A DNA stretch of 64,000 nucleotides from Candidatus Zixiibacteriota bacterium (GTDB lineage Bacteria > Zixibacteria > MSB-5A5 > GN15 > FEB-12): contig JAJRXM010000080.1 of the NCBI GenBank assembly GCA_024276275.1, positions 1 through 64,000 on the forward strand, written 5' to 3'. Positions 9,245-19,672 of this stretch are shown here, piece by piece; position 1 is the first letter of the stretch, and each line of letters begins with the position of its first letter. The notes beneath the pieces are model-generated. The model was not told the DNA's origin and ran no database searches. It saw nothing but the letters and a program-made list of their open reading frames with translations. The position numbers were made by a program, and so were the translations under genes.

Positions 9245-11593
9245 ATGGCAAGAAAAAAGAAAGACAAAATAAAAAAAAATTACAAGATTATCGGTGTTCT
9301 CTTATTTTTAGTAGCTCTCGTACTGCTTGTATCTTTGGTGACTCACCGTTCTATTGATGATATCCGAATAAGTGACGACACCAGTCAAATCTCTCCATTT
9401 GATTCCACCATGTATAAAAATCAGGGTGGGATGTTAGGTGCTTATCTTTCGTTCTTCACACTTACATTTATGGGATGGCTTTCTTATTTTTTGCCTTTAG
9501 GGCTACTGCTTCTTTCTTTCAGATTGTTTAAATCAGAGTTATCTGAAACTCTAAGACTAAACAGTTCTATACTGTTTATTGTTTCGTTGCTTACATCGAT
9601 GATTTACAATGTCCATATCTTAACATCCAGGGCGTTGGGATTAGAGGACGGCATTGTAGGTGGATTTCTAACAGAAAAGATGACTTTATTTTGCTTGAAA
9701 TTAGTAGGGGAACTTGGTTCATACATTATTCTATCAGGAATTATCTTTATTCTGCTTATGGTCTATACTTCAATTACTCCTTTACTGGCATCTAAAATCT
9801 CTTTACCGTCATTTAAACCGTTACAGAATTTCGGTCTGTCAATTTTAAGCTCGGTCAGCTCACTATTTACAGTAGAGAAAATAAAAGCACTATTTCAATC
9901 TAACGACACTTCTGAAGATGAAGAAGAAAATTTTGATGAACGCTATCCGTCCCTTGCCGCCAAGAAGCCGAAAACAAAACTGAAAAATTCTGCTACACCT
10001 GAATTGATGCCGAATGAATTTAAAGATGAAGCGGTACCGACTGAAGAAAATATAGCTCCTATACAAGAAAAAAGAAAAGTTGTGACAGGGAAAACAGCCG
10101 AGCAACTGCAGATGGATTCCCTTACATATCTTTATCCCAAAAATGAATTTCTGACTGAGAATCCTCACACCGAAGAAGAGGTTAATCATGAAGAGCTGAA
10201 ATTTACTTCACAAATGTTAAAAGAGACATTGGAAACATTTGGAGTAAGAGTCGAGGGAGATATTACCTATTACCCGGGACCGATTATTACCCGATTTGAA
10301 TTTAAACCCGGCATAGGTATTAAAATAAATCAGATTGTAAATCTATCCGATGACCTTGCTTTGGCTCTTAAAGCGAAACGAATTCGTATTATAGCTCCGA
10401 TACCGGGCAAGGCTGCTGTCGGCGTGGAAATCCCGAATAGAAATCCACAGATGGTTTATTTGAAAGATATTATTGATGATCCCGATTTTAAAAATGCAAA
10501 ACATATATTACCGATGGCACTAGGTAAGACAACATCGGGTAAACCGTTTATTGCCGACTTAGCTAAGATGCCTCACTTGCTTGTTGCCGGAGCAACCGGA
10601 GCAGGGAAGTCTGTTGGGTTAAATGTGATGATAACATCTTTTTTGTACCGCCTGCATCCTCATGAAGTACGGTTTATTTTCATAGACCCAAAAATGCTTG
10701 AACTTTCTGTTTATTCAGGAATTCCTCATTTAGGTCGACCGGTTGTTACTAAACCGAAAAGAGCAGAAAAAGTTTTAGCCGATGCTGTTGTTAAGATGGA
10801 ACGACGATATAGAAAACTAGCGAATGCATCTGTAAGAAATATCGCTGATTTCAATGCAAAACAAACAGAAGTTGAAAAGAAAATTCCATATATTGTTATC
10901 TGTGTTGATGAGCTTGCTGATCTTATGATGTCGGCGACATCATCTAAAATAGAATTACTGATTACCCGTCTTGCTCAAATGTCGCGAGCAGTCGGGATAC
11001 ATCTTATTTTAGCAACACAAAGACCGTCTGTTGATGTCATTACCGGCTTGATTAAAGCTAATTTCCCGGCAAGAATAGCATTTCAAGTTTCTACCAAGGT
11101 AGACTCCCGAACAATTCTTGACGGAAACGGTGCTGAAAAATTACTTGGTAACGGTGATATGTTATTTCTGGATTCCGGTCAGCCCGACCCTATACGTATT
11201 CATGGAGCATATCTTTCAAGTGAAGAGACTGATACTATCGTGACATTTATTCGTGAACAAGGTCTTGAAATGATGACTATCGAAACAATATCGCAATCAT
11301 CCGGTGAGCCGACCGGAGCAGAAATTGATTTAGGCGATCCTCTGTTTAAAGAAGCCTGCGAGGTTGTAATACGCCATAAACAAGGCTCTGTATCGTTGCT
11401 ACAACGCCGTTTAGGGATAGGTTACCAGAGAGCGGCACGGCTGATAGATAAACTTGAACAGGCGGGAATCGTAACTCCGTTTGACGGGTCAAAAGCTCGC
11501 GAAGTATTAGTGGATAAAACATTTTTAGAAAATCTCTATGCCGGTGGAGCTGCGACAGTAGTTGAACCTGAAGTCAATTCAGAATCGAACTGA
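9245..11593 (+). CDS. ftsK: DNA translocase FtsK
   Basis: This 782-residue protein has the FtsK/SpoIIIE layout: a short basic N-terminus, about four membrane helices within residues 15-190, a charged linker, then the RecA-like motor. Walker A is GATGAGKS with the lysine at residue 455, and Walker B is in IVICVDELADLMM. The C-terminal gamma winged helix (GSVSLLQRRLGIGYQRAARL) is present, which in E. coli recognises KOPS sites. The protein pumps chromosome DNA through the division septum and activates XerCD resolution at dif. The linker is short, as in many non-proteobacteria. The LolA-like gene begins 26 bp after the stop. Confidence 0.96.
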   Translation: MARKKKDKIKKNYKIIGVLLFLVALVLLVSLVTHRSIDDIRISDDTSQISPFDSTMYKNQGGMLGAYLSFFTLTFMGWLSYFLPLGLLLLSFRLFKSELSETLRLNSSILFIVSLLTSMIYNVHILTSRALGLEDGIVGGFLTEKMTLFCLKLVGELGSYIILSGIIFILLMVYTSITPLLASKISLPSFKPLQNFGLSILSSVSSLFTVEKIKALFQSNDTSEDEEENFDERYPSLAAKKPKTKLKNSATPELMPNEFKDEAVPTEENIAPIQEKRKVVTGKTAEQLQMDSLTYLYPKNEFLTENPHTEEEVNHEELKFTSQMLKETLETFGVRVEGDITYYPGPIITRFEFKPGIGIKINQIVNLSDDLALALKAKRIRIIAPIPGKAAVGVEIPNRNPQMVYLKDIIDDPDFKNAKHILPMALGKTTSGKPFIADLAKMPHLLVAGATGAGKSVGLNVMITSFLYRLHPHEVRFIFIDPKMLELSVYSGIPHLGRPVVTKPKRAEKVLADAVVKMERRYRKLANASVRNIADFNAKQTEVEKKIPYIVICVDELADLMMSATSSKIELLITRLAQMSRAVGIHLILATQRPSVDVITGLIKANFPARIAFQVSTKVDSRTILDGNGAEKLLGNGDMLFLDSGQPDPIRIHGAYLSSEETDTIVTFIREQGLEMMTIETISQSSGEPTGAEIDLGDPLFKEACEVVIRHKQGSVSLLQRRLGIGYQRAARLIDKLEQAGIVTPFDGSKAREVLVDKTFLENLYAGGAATVVEPEVNSESN

Positions 11594-11618
11594 TTTGTCT
11601 GATTTTCGTATAAGCCTT

Positions 11619-12212
11619 ATGAAAAAAACAATTGTTTTACTATTAGTCCTCATTCCCCTTCAATTTACATTTGCTGATTCTTTGGAAAAAATTAAAGAAA
11701 AGTTGAAAAATGCAAATTGTATGCATTATCAATTTATCTCGATTGTAGAATCAGATGTTTTTGATAGCGTTGATTCAGCTTATGGGGAGGCATTATTTTC
11801 GAAAAAAGGTCAATATAATATCACTATCTCGGATGAAGTCTACGTATATGACCTAAAAAACTACTATACCTATGTAGCTTCAAATAATCAGTTGATTATA
11901 GAAAAAGGCGACGGGAATGCAAATGATGATATTCTCTTTATAACGAAACTTGACGAATTCTATAAATCGTTTATACTACAGCCTGATTTGCTGTATCGGT
12001 TGGTAAAAAAAGAAAATGTGAATGGAGATTTCCCGGATTCATTGATTGTAAAAACTGATAAGAAGAGTCAAAAAATTACAGAAATATCTTTTTATGATAT
12101 AAATGATGAGTTAAACCGTATTGTTTTTACCTCTCTTATTTATCAATCTCTGTGTAATGATTCTCTTTTTATTCCAAATTTTCCGGACTCCGTAGAAAGA
12201 GTTAAGCTGTAA
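11619..12212 (+). CDS. LolA-like outer-membrane lipoprotein carrier
   Basis: The frame is open from 11562, but the ATG at 11619 gives a convincing signal peptide (MKKTIVLLLVLIP, cleavage near FAD) and is preferred. The mature part of about 178 residues fits the LolA fold: an early HYQFISIVESD strand, then SDEVYVYDLKNYY and NQLIIEK. LolA shuttles lipoproteins across the periplasm to the outer membrane. Overall identity to well-known LolA appears low, so the call rests on length, signal peptide, strand pattern and the ftsK-lolA gene order seen in many diderms. The stop overlaps the rimO start (TAATG), suggesting translational coupling. Confidence 0.65.
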   Translation: MKKTIVLLLVLIPLQFTFADSLEKIKEKLKNANCMHYQFISIVESDVFDSVDSAYGEALFSKKGQYNITISDEVYVYDLKNYYTYVASNNQLIIEKGDGNANDDILFITKLDEFYKSFILQPDLLYRLVKKENVNGDFPDSLIVKTDKKSQKITEISFYDINDELNRIVFTSLIYQSLCNDSLFIPNFPDSVERVKL

Positions 12213-13534
12213 TGAAATTTTATGTACATAAGTTAGGCTGTCCAAAAAATGATGTTGATGCCGACTATATCTATGCCCGTCTGATTCATGAGGGGCATAC
12301 TCCTGTGAAAGACCCGTTAAAAGCTGATTCAATTATTGTAAATACCTGCGGTTTTATTCTGCCTGCCAAGGAAGAGTCTATCAATGAACTGCTCAAGTTT
12401 GGGCAGTTGAAAAAGGACGGATATTTAAAAACTCTATATGCGGCTGGTTGTCTTTCTCAAAGAAACGGTGATGAAATGTTAAAAGAGATGCCCGAGCTAG
12501 ACGGTGCTTTTGGTCTCGGTGCTTTAGATTCGCTTGCTACTGCCGTCAACGGTTCCACCACGAGTGATTTAACCGTGAAAATGGAAGCACGTAAACTTGG
12601 TTATTTAAGCTGGAATAATAGATTTATTTCTGATGAATTTCCATACTCGTATCTCAAAATTTCTGACGGATGTGACCGTGGATGTACTTATTGTGCTATT
12701 CCCGGAATGCGTGGAAAGTTCCGATCCAGACCGCTTGATTCGATAATTCGTGAGGCAAACTATCTGGCTGAAAACGGAAAAAAAGAACTGATTTTAGTTT
12801 CACAAGAAGCTACGATGTACGGATATAATTATAAAGGAAACGATAACCCTGATATTTTAACTCTTTTAAGAGAACTTGATAAAGTAAAGGGTATTGAGTG
12901 GATTCGTTTGATGTATCTATATCCGGCAGAACTTTCAGATGATGTCATCGAATACCTTGCCGCAGACAATAAGACCGTCAATTATTTTGATTTACCGTTT
13001 CAGCATATAAATACAGAACTTCTAAAGAGCATGCAGCGAAATGTTGACAGTCAGCATATTAGAAAATTAGTAAAAAAGATTAGGACTATTTCAAGCAACG
13101 CCGCATTGCGGACAACTTTTATTGTCGGCTTCCCGGGAGAAACAGAAGAACAATTTGAAGAGCTAGCTGATTTTATCCAAGAATCTAAATTTGACCGTAT
13201 GGGCGTGTTTGCATATTCTCAGGAGGATGATACTCCGGCTGCTGAAATGCCCGACCAAGTAGATGAAGATGTTAAACAGGAACGACTTAATCGGTTAATG
13301 CTTATTCAGCAGGATATCGCATTTGATAAAAATAACAGCTTGATAGAGTCTGAACAACATGTTATTATTGACACTATTGAAGACGGTCAAGCAATCGGAC
13401 GAACGTATGCCGATTGTCCTGAAGTAGATTTGGAAATTTATATAAATGATGCTAAACAAATTAAGGTTGGTGATATGCTTAAAGTAAGAATTAGTTCTAC
13501 TGAAGGCTATGACCTTTTTGGTGTCGTAATATAA
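12212..13534 (+). CDS. rimO: Ribosomal protein S12 methylthiotransferase RimO
   Basis: The 440-residue protein has the three-part methylthiotransferase architecture. The N-terminal UPF0004 domain has cluster cysteines C10, C46 and C80. The radical SAM core has C154, C158 and C161 in SDGCDRGCTYC. A C-terminal TRAM-like domain ends with GYDLFGVVI. The HKLGCPKN start and the AIPGMRGKFRSR segment favour RimO over MiaB. RimO adds a methylthio group to an aspartate of ribosomal protein S12 using two 4Fe-4S clusters and S-adenosylmethionine. Its ATG overlaps the preceding stop. Confidence 0.95.
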   Translation: MKFYVHKLGCPKNDVDADYIYARLIHEGHTPVKDPLKADSIIVNTCGFILPAKEESINELLKFGQLKKDGYLKTLYAAGCLSQRNGDEMLKEMPELDGAFGLGALDSLATAVNGSTTSDLTVKMEARKLGYLSWNNRFISDEFPYSYLKISDGCDRGCTYCAIPGMRGKFRSRPLDSIIREANYLAENGKKELILVSQEATMYGYNYKGNDNPDILTLLRELDKVKGIEWIRLMYLYPAELSDDVIEYLAADNKTVNYFDLPFQHINTELLKSMQRNVDSQHIRKLVKKIRTISSNAALRTTFIVGFPGETEEQFEELADFIQESKFDRMGVFAYSQEDDTPAAEMPDQVDEDVKQERLNRLMLIQQDIAFDKNNSLIESEQHVIIDTIEDGQAIGRTYADCPEVDLEIYINDAKQIKVGDMLKVRISSTEGYDLFGVVI

Positions 13535-13544
13535 AAGGTAACAG

Positions 13545-14189
13545 ATGATTCAGTTTGAAAAACTAGGGATATTTCTCTCAAAACCGATTGCATTTTTATT
13601 GGTGCTAATTTATTTAGTGCAGTCGATGCTTTTAATCTATCTTGTTCGTGACAAGTTTCAACTTGAGTAACAAATTACATTTCAGCAAAAGAGAATTTCA
13701 GAACTAGAAGAAAAACTGCAGGTTTTTAAAGCGATAAAAGATTTTCAAATTGGATTTAATGAACAGGAAATCGGTCAGCTTGCCAATGTTATTTATGAAG
13801 AAAGTGACAAATATCACTATGACCCGATGTTTGTACTTGCAATAATACTCACCGAATCTTCTTTTAAAAAAGGGCAGAAGTCGGGAGTAGGAGCAAGAGG
13901 TCTTATGCAGGTCGTACCGTTTGTCGGTAAAGATTTAGCTAATCGTTCAGGAATCGAATGGAATGGCTCTGAGACTCTTTATGACGTTGAAAAAAATATT
14001 AAGCTCGGAACACTACACTTATTCGAACAAATACTCGAGTTTGGTGATATAAATAAAGCACTGGTTGCTTACAATATGGGCGAAACTCGTGTGCGAGGTA
14101 TGCTGCGGAAAAATACACAGCTGCCTGATAAGTATTTAAATAAAGTCTTGGAACATTATAAAATGCTGAAGGAGAATTATTCAGTTTGA
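13545..14189 (+). CDS. Membrane-anchored lytic transglycosylase, interrupted by TAA
   Basis: The ATG at 13545 opens a 215-codon frame: an N-terminal membrane anchor (residues 15-37), a coiled-coil segment, and a soluble SLT-type domain. The catalytic glutamate lies in LTESSFKKG, and GARGLMQVVP and VAYNMGETRVRG follow as in E. coli Slt/MltC. The enzyme would cleave glycan strands of peptidoglycan, leaving 1,6-anhydro ends. An in-frame TAA at 13668-13670 (codon 42) separates the anchor from the catalytic domain. Reinitiation at a downstream start could make a cytoplasmic product only. The stop overlaps the bamD TTG start by 4 bp. Confidence 0.8.
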
Positions 14190-15115
14190 AAAATAGATTA
14201 TATATCATGTTAGTAGGTCTTTGTCTCTTTTCTATTACACTTGTAAGTTGTGGAGGTAAGCAATCTTTAAATACCTTAACCTCTCAAGAGTTATTTAACT
14301 TAGGAAAAGAGAAATACGACAAAAAGAAATTCTTAAAGGCTATCGAACATTTTCAAGTTCTTGTGTACAATTACCCCGGTGAATCAATTGTAGATACAGC
14401 CCAATACTATCTGGCTCTTTCATATTTTGGTGATAAATCTTATGAACTTGCAAAAGTGGAATTTAATCGTTTGGCAATAAATTATCCCGCCTCTACATAT
14501 GCCGAAGATGCTATTTTTATGAAGGCAGTTTGTCTATATGAAGGTACGCCTAAGCATTTTGGATTAGATCAATCTGATTTATATATCGCTATAAGACAAT
14601 TTGAAGAATTTATTATTGATTTCCCTGAGTCAAATGTTATCGGAGAAGCTAAACGTTATTTACTCGAAGCTCATACTCGTCTGGCAAGAAAACATTATAA
14701 TAGTGCAATAGTATATGATAGGATTGGCACATATAAAGCAGCTGAAATTTATTTTCAAAAAGTTGTAGATGAATATACTAATACTGAATATGCTCCTTTG
14801 GCAACGTACGGACTTGCTGAAATGGAATACAAACTGAAAAATTATGAAGTAGCAAGAGAAAAGTTCTCAGATTTTATCATTGTTTTTAAAGACCACATAC
14901 TAATTGAAAAAGCTAAAGAATATATTGAAAAAGCAGCTTTTAAATCAGGTGAATTAGCATTTGACAAAAAAGAATACTCTAAAGCTAAAGAGTACTTTCA
15001 GGCATATCTGAACGATTTTCCTAATGGGGATAAAGTTAAAAAAGTAACCGAATTGATAGAAAAAATTAATGCTATCCCTCATGTGTCAACACAGGAAAGT
15101 AATGAAAGCTCCTGA
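14186..15115 (+). CDS. bamD: BamD-like outer membrane assembly lipoprotein
   Basis: A TTG start at 14186, overlapping the previous stop and preceded by AAGGAG, gives a lipoprotein signal peptide with lipobox LVSC at the cysteine of residue 22. The mature protein is built of TPR-like helical repeats (LFNLGKEKYDKKKFLKAIEHF and similar), as in BamD/YfiO, the essential helper lipoprotein of the BAM beta-barrel assembly machine. At 309 residues it is longer than E. coli BamD (245), with extra C-terminal repeats common in other phyla. YbgF/CpoB-like TPR lipoproteins are the main alternative. It overlaps nadD by 14 bp. Confidence 0.8.
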   Translation: MKNRLYIMLVGLCLFSITLVSCGGKQSLNTLTSQELFNLGKEKYDKKKFLKAIEHFQVLVYNYPGESIVDTAQYYLALSYFGDKSYELAKVEFNRLAINYPASTYAEDAIFMKAVCLYEGTPKHFGLDQSDLYIAIRQFEEFIIDFPESNVIGEAKRYLLEAHTRLARKHYNSAIVYDRIGTYKAAEIYFQKVVDEYTNTEYAPLATYGLAEMEYKLKNYEVAREKFSDFIIVFKDHILIEKAKEYIEKAAFKSGELAFDKKEYSKAKEYFQAYLNDFPNGDKVKKVTELIEKINAIPHVSTQESNESS

Positions 15116-15715
15116 AAGTGGAGAGACCTGGGGCATACTCGGCGGTACATTTGACCCTATTCATAAAGGACATCTGTCTTTAGCATCTGATATTAAGAAT
15201 ATAAAAAAATTAGACGGTATTTTAATAGTGCCGTCTTTTTTACATCCTTTTAAAAAAGAGCATTTGTCAGCATCGTATGAGGACCGTCTTGCAATGACAA
15301 GACTGGCAGCAGCATCTCTTGATGTTTTTGTTGTTTCTACTATTGAACGAGACCTAAACCTTCCCGGATACACTTTAGACACTATCAAAGCAATCAAAAA
15401 TGCTTATTCTGATATAACCTTCTATTTTATTATAGGTGCCGACAATATAGCACAACTTCCTCTTTGGCATAATATCTCTGAAATTTTAAAGGAAATTAAA
15501 ATAATTGTTGGAAAAAGACCTCATTTTGAATTAAATAAGATTGAAAATGACTTTTCCGATTCGCTTGAGTATATTAAGACGAGTGAAGTTGATATTTCTT
15601 CTACAGAGATAAAAAAATACTTTTACAAAAAGAATTTGAAAAACTCAAAACAATTTTACACTCGGATGTGTTAAAGTATATTATGGAAAGAAATTTGTAC
15701 CAAAATGAAAGATAA
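15102..15715 (+). CDS. nadD: Nicotinate-nucleotide adenylyltransferase, frameshifted
   Basis: The ATG at 15102 is preferred over upstream in-frame starts. The nucleotidyltransferase signature GGTFDPIHKGH is at residues 14-24 and ISSTEIKK near the C-terminus. NadD transfers AMP to nicotinate mononucleotide in NAD synthesis. The starting frame stops at 15674 with an unlikely tail (NSKQFYTRMC). In the -1 frame, after a TTTT run near 15622-15625, a canonical NadD tail appears (EKLKTILHSD, then YIMERNLYQ), ending with TAA at 15713-15715 and overlapping the polA ATG by 11 bp. One T missing from the run explains the break. Whether the deletion is real or a consensus error cannot be told here. Confidence 0.88.
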
Positions 15716-18422
15716 GTCTTTATACCTCATAGATGGTTCGGCAATGTTTTACCGAGCATACTTTGCATTTATCCGAAACCCGCTAATAAACTCAAAAGGT
15801 GAGGATACCTCGGCTACATTCGGGTTTGTAAATTCGATTCTTAAATTAATTCAAAAAGAACAACCGGACTATATTGCGGTTGTTTTTGACACAAAAGCAC
15901 CAACCTTCAGACATAAGATGTATTCTGAGTACAAATCAACTCGTGCTAAAATGCCTGAGGAATTGGTTATGCAGCTTCCTCGTATTAGACAATCAGTTGA
16001 TGCCTTAAATATTATATCTCTTGAGATGGAAGGGTTTGAGGCTGATGATATTATCGGGACAATTGCAAACGATGCCGCCGAAAAAGGTATGAATGTTTGG
16101 TGTGTGACAGGAGATAAAGATTTTTTTCAATTAGTTGACGACCGCATTAAAATATATAACCCTAAAAGTTCTACCGGCGAACCTATTTTATATGCCCGAG
16201 AAGAGGTAAAAGAAAAATTTGGTGTCTATCCCGAACTGGTTATTGATAAACTTGCTCTGATGGGAGACGCATCTGATAATGTTCCCGGCGTTCCGGGCAT
16301 CGGTCCAAAAACAGCTGATACTCTTTTGGAGCAATTCGGTAATCTGGAAAATATTTTAGAGAATTATGAAGAGATAAAAGCAAAAGGTGCCAGAAAAAAA
16401 ATTGCCGAAAATATCGAGTTAGCAAAACTTTCAAAAGAATTAGTTACTATTGACCGTAAAGTTCCGGTAGACTACAAACTGGAAGATTTAAAAAGAAGAG
16501 AATTTAATTATGAACTATCAAAAGAATTGTTTCTAGAACTTGAGTTTGGAAGAATTCTCAAAGATGTATTAGCTGATTCAGAATTAAAGCCTGACCTGAA
16601 AGTTTATAAAAAAGATATAAAAAAAGATTACAAAACTATTTCATCTGTTACCGAATTAAAAGAACTTGTAACCAAACTTACCAAAGTAAAAGAGATTGCC
16701 ATAGACACCGAAACTACCTCTGTCAATGCTTTAGATGCAGAACTTGTCGGAATATCTATCTCAGATAAGGCAAACGCAGGTTATTACATTCCGGTAGCAC
16801 ATAGTGAAGAGACAGATAGAAATCTTCCGATAGAAGAAACTCTTGAAATCCTAAAAGATTTGTTTCTGAACCCCAAAGTTCAAAAATTTGGGCAAAATAT
16901 AAAGTATGATTTACAGGTGTTTCATCGGTACGGAATAGAAATTCACCCTATCAGCTTTGATACAATGATTGCCGGTTATCTTATAAATCCGTCGGCTCGT
17001 GAAAATTCACTTTCGATGCTTGCCTTGAAATATTTTGACTACCAAATGTTACCTATTTCAGATCTAATCGGAAAAGGTAAAAACCAAAAAACATTTGATA
17101 TAGTACCGATTGATAAGGCGACATTTTATGCCGTTGAGGATAGCGATTATACTTTTCAATTAAGAAGTGCTTTGGCTCCTATTATTGAAGAGCTTGATAT
17201 GGATAATTTATATTATAATATCGAACTACCTCTGGTGAAAATTCTTACCGATATTGAAGAAACGGGTATTAAAGTTGATACTCAGTATCTTGGGAAGCTG
17301 TCTGTCGAGATGGCATCAAAGCTTGATAGTATTACCGATGATATTTACAAAATGGCAGGCGGAGAGTTTAATATTAACTCTACTCAACAACTTTCACATA
17401 TCCTTTTTGAAAAATTAAATCTCCCGACTAAAGGAAAAACAGCAAAAAAAACTGGCTATTAGACCGATGTGAAAGTTCTGGAGGAGCTTGCTAAAATTCA
17501 TGATTTTCCTAAACTGATTTTAGAATATAGGCAATTTACTAAACTAAAAAGTACCTACGTAGATGCTATTCCGAAACTTGTCCGTACCGATACTCAACGG
17601 GTACATTCATCATTTAACCAAACTATCGCTGCTACCGGACGGTTGTCCTCTACCGACCCAAACTTGCAGAATATACCTATCCGTACTGAAGAAGGTCGTC
17701 AGATTCGCAAAGCATTTATACCGAAAGATAAAAATCATACTCTGCTAGTTGCTGACTATTCTCAAATAGAACTTAGAATTTTAGCTCATTATGCCAATGA
17801 TAAAACACTTATTAAAGCATTCAAGAATAATGAAGATATTCACAAACGTACCGCGGCAGAAGTGTATGATGTCTCCATCAATGACGTTACCGATGATATG
17901 CGTCGTGCGGCTAAAACTGCAAACTTTGCTATAATCTATGGTGTTTCTGCATTCGGCTTATCTCAACAATCAGGCTTGTCTATGGACCAATCGAAAGAAT
18001 TTATCGAGAAGTATTTTAAGCGTTATCCCGGTATTAAAGATTATATGGATACGATGAAAGAATTCGCTCGTCAAAAGGGATATGTTATTACTCATTTTAA
18101 CAGACGTAGGTATCTTCCTGAAATAAATAGTAAAAACTATTCAATCAGGCAATTTGCTGAACGGATTGCGATAAATACTCCAATACAGGGGACAGCCGCC
18201 GATATAATTAAGCTAGCTATGATAAAAATTTACAACAATATGACCGGTATGAAATCTAAAATGGTTTTACAGGTGCATGACGAATTAGTTTTTGATGTGT
18301 ATAAACCGGAACTCAAAGATGTAAAGAAAATTGTTCGAGACGGGATGGAAGCTGTCGGAGATTTTGAAGTTCAACTGGTAGCAGACATCGGTGTAGGTGA
18401 TAACTGGCTTGATGCAAAATAA
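15705..18422 (+). CDS. polA: DNA polymerase I, interrupted by TAG
   Basis: The three Pol I domains are present over 906 codons: a 5'-3' flap exonuclease (LYLIDGSAMFYRAYFAF; GVPGIGPKTA), a 3'-5' exonuclease with an intact IDTET site near residue 335, and a family A polymerase (DYSQIELRILAHYA, RRAAKTANFAIIYG, VLQVHDEL). An in-frame TAG at 17460-17462 (codon 586) lies in KKTGY-stop-TDVKVLEELA; Pol I proteins normally have Ser here (GYST). The frame continues intact to 18422. Truncation would remove nearly the whole polymerase domain, so the gene would be non-functional unless the stop is read through or is an artefact. It overlaps nadD upstream and the next gene downstream. Confidence 0.93.
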
Positions 18423-19077
18423 ATATCGATTCATAATTATTAGCTTTATATTTTTCATTTGCTGTTTTAACTCGGCTAATGCGATTGAAGTCGTACCGGC
18501 TAAACCCGATACGGTCAAAGTTGTTGAAGAAGATGGTTCTGTTAAAAGATTTAAAACATTCTCTCAAATTGCATTTGGTCTTTCTACTCGCACTGATGAA
18601 AACAAGCTTATAAATCCTTTTCCTATGGTACATGTAAAGTACTATTATCAACTCTCCGATAAGTTAGCAACTAAATTCGGACTGGGATACAGTACCTCAA
18701 ATAAATTTAAATCTAATATGTATGAGATAATTAAATATAGAAATGCTATGTTAGAAACTGGTTTTAGATGGAATATCTTCAGCAAAGATATTACATTTTA
18801 CCATGAAAACGGATTTGCATATAATTACTATATGAATCCGCAAACTTCTTATTGGGAACATCGGATAGGTATGAACTTTTCATTTGGTATAAACTTCAAA
18901 ATTCAAAAAGAACTAATTCTTGATATTGCATTTGGACAGACATTTAATGACGGAAGTTTTCAATCAACTAAGAATATAAACCCTTCGGTATCTCCGATAG
19001 GTATAAAAGACGGTAACTTTTTTAACGAGATGTTTAACCCTGCAGCTGTTCAAGTGCTTTTATTTAAAAGATTGTAG
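18412..19077 (+). CDS. Secreted, probable outer-membrane beta-barrel protein
   Basis: The ATG at 18412, overlapping the polA stop by 11 bp, gives a clear signal peptide (FIFFICCFNSANA). The mature part of about 195 residues has alternating polar/hydrophobic strands with aromatic girdle residues (YYQLSDKLATKFGLGYS, MNFSFGINFKI) and ends FKRL, suggesting an eight- to ten-stranded outer-membrane barrel. No family is recognised. It is followed by coaE after 7 bp and may be cotranscribed with polA. The function is unknown; confidence refers to it being a real secreted protein. Confidence 0.6.
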   Translation: MQNKYRFIIISFIFFICCFNSANAIEVVPAKPDTVKVVEEDGSVKRFKTFSQIAFGLSTRTDENKLINPFPMVHVKYYYQLSDKLATKFGLGYSTSNKFKSNMYEIIKYRNAMLETGFRWNIFSKDITFYHENGFAYNYYMNPQTSYWEHRIGMNFSFGINFKIQKELILDIAFGQTFNDGSFQSTKNINPSVSPIGIKDGNFFNEMFNPAAVQVLLFKRL

Positions 19078-19084
19078 TTTCAAT

Positions 19085-19672
19085 ATGGTCATAGGTATAA
19101 CAGGAAAAATAGGTGTAGGCAAATCTACCGTTACTCATATATTCAAGTCTTTAGGTTGGGCTGTGGTTGATGCAGATAAAATCGGTAAATCAGCTGTAAC
19201 ACATAATCCGAAAGTTCTGAAACAGCTAGCACAAAAATTTGGCGATGATATCCTCATCAATAAATCTATTCTCAGGCGGGAACTACTCAGAGAAAGAGCT
19301 TTTAAAACGAAACAAACAACAAATACTCTCAATAAAATAGTGCATCCGTTTCTGCTAAAAGAATTGTTCTCGCAGGTAAAAAAACTGAGAGATAATAAGA
19401 AAAATGTAATTATCGATGCTGCCTTGCTTCTTGATTGGAAATTAGAAAAACAGGTTGATGCAGTTATTTTGGTACACGCCAATAAAAAATTACGTTTTCA
19501 ACGAATGGTAAAACGTGGTTTTTCAAAAAATGATATTATTGAAATTGATAACAGGCAAAAATCATTTTATCAGTTTCGGGCAAAATCTGATTATTTAATT
19601 TATAATTCCGGGACAGAAAAAGAACTGACAGGGAAAGTAAAAAGAATTCTTATTAAACTTAAAAAACTATAG
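19085..19672 (+). CDS. coaE: Dephospho-CoA kinase
   Basis: The 195-residue P-loop kinase has GKIGVGKST (K13), DADKIG for substrate binding, and the lid region FQRMVKRGFS. CoaE phosphorylates the 3'-hydroxyl of dephospho-CoA in the last step of coenzyme A synthesis. The length is typical. It is the last gene of the + strand block, and its TAG is immediately followed by the end of the convergent aminotransferase gene, with no room for a terminator between them. Confidence 0.93.
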   Translation: MVIGITGKIGVGKSTVTHIFKSLGWAVVDADKIGKSAVTHNPKVLKQLAQKFGDDILINKSILRRELLRERAFKTKQTTNTLNKIVHPFLLKELFSQVKKLRDNKKNVIIDAALLLDWKLEKQVDAVILVHANKKLRFQRMVKRGFSKNDIIEIDNRQKSFYQFRAKSDYLIYNSGTEKELTGKVKRILIKLKKL

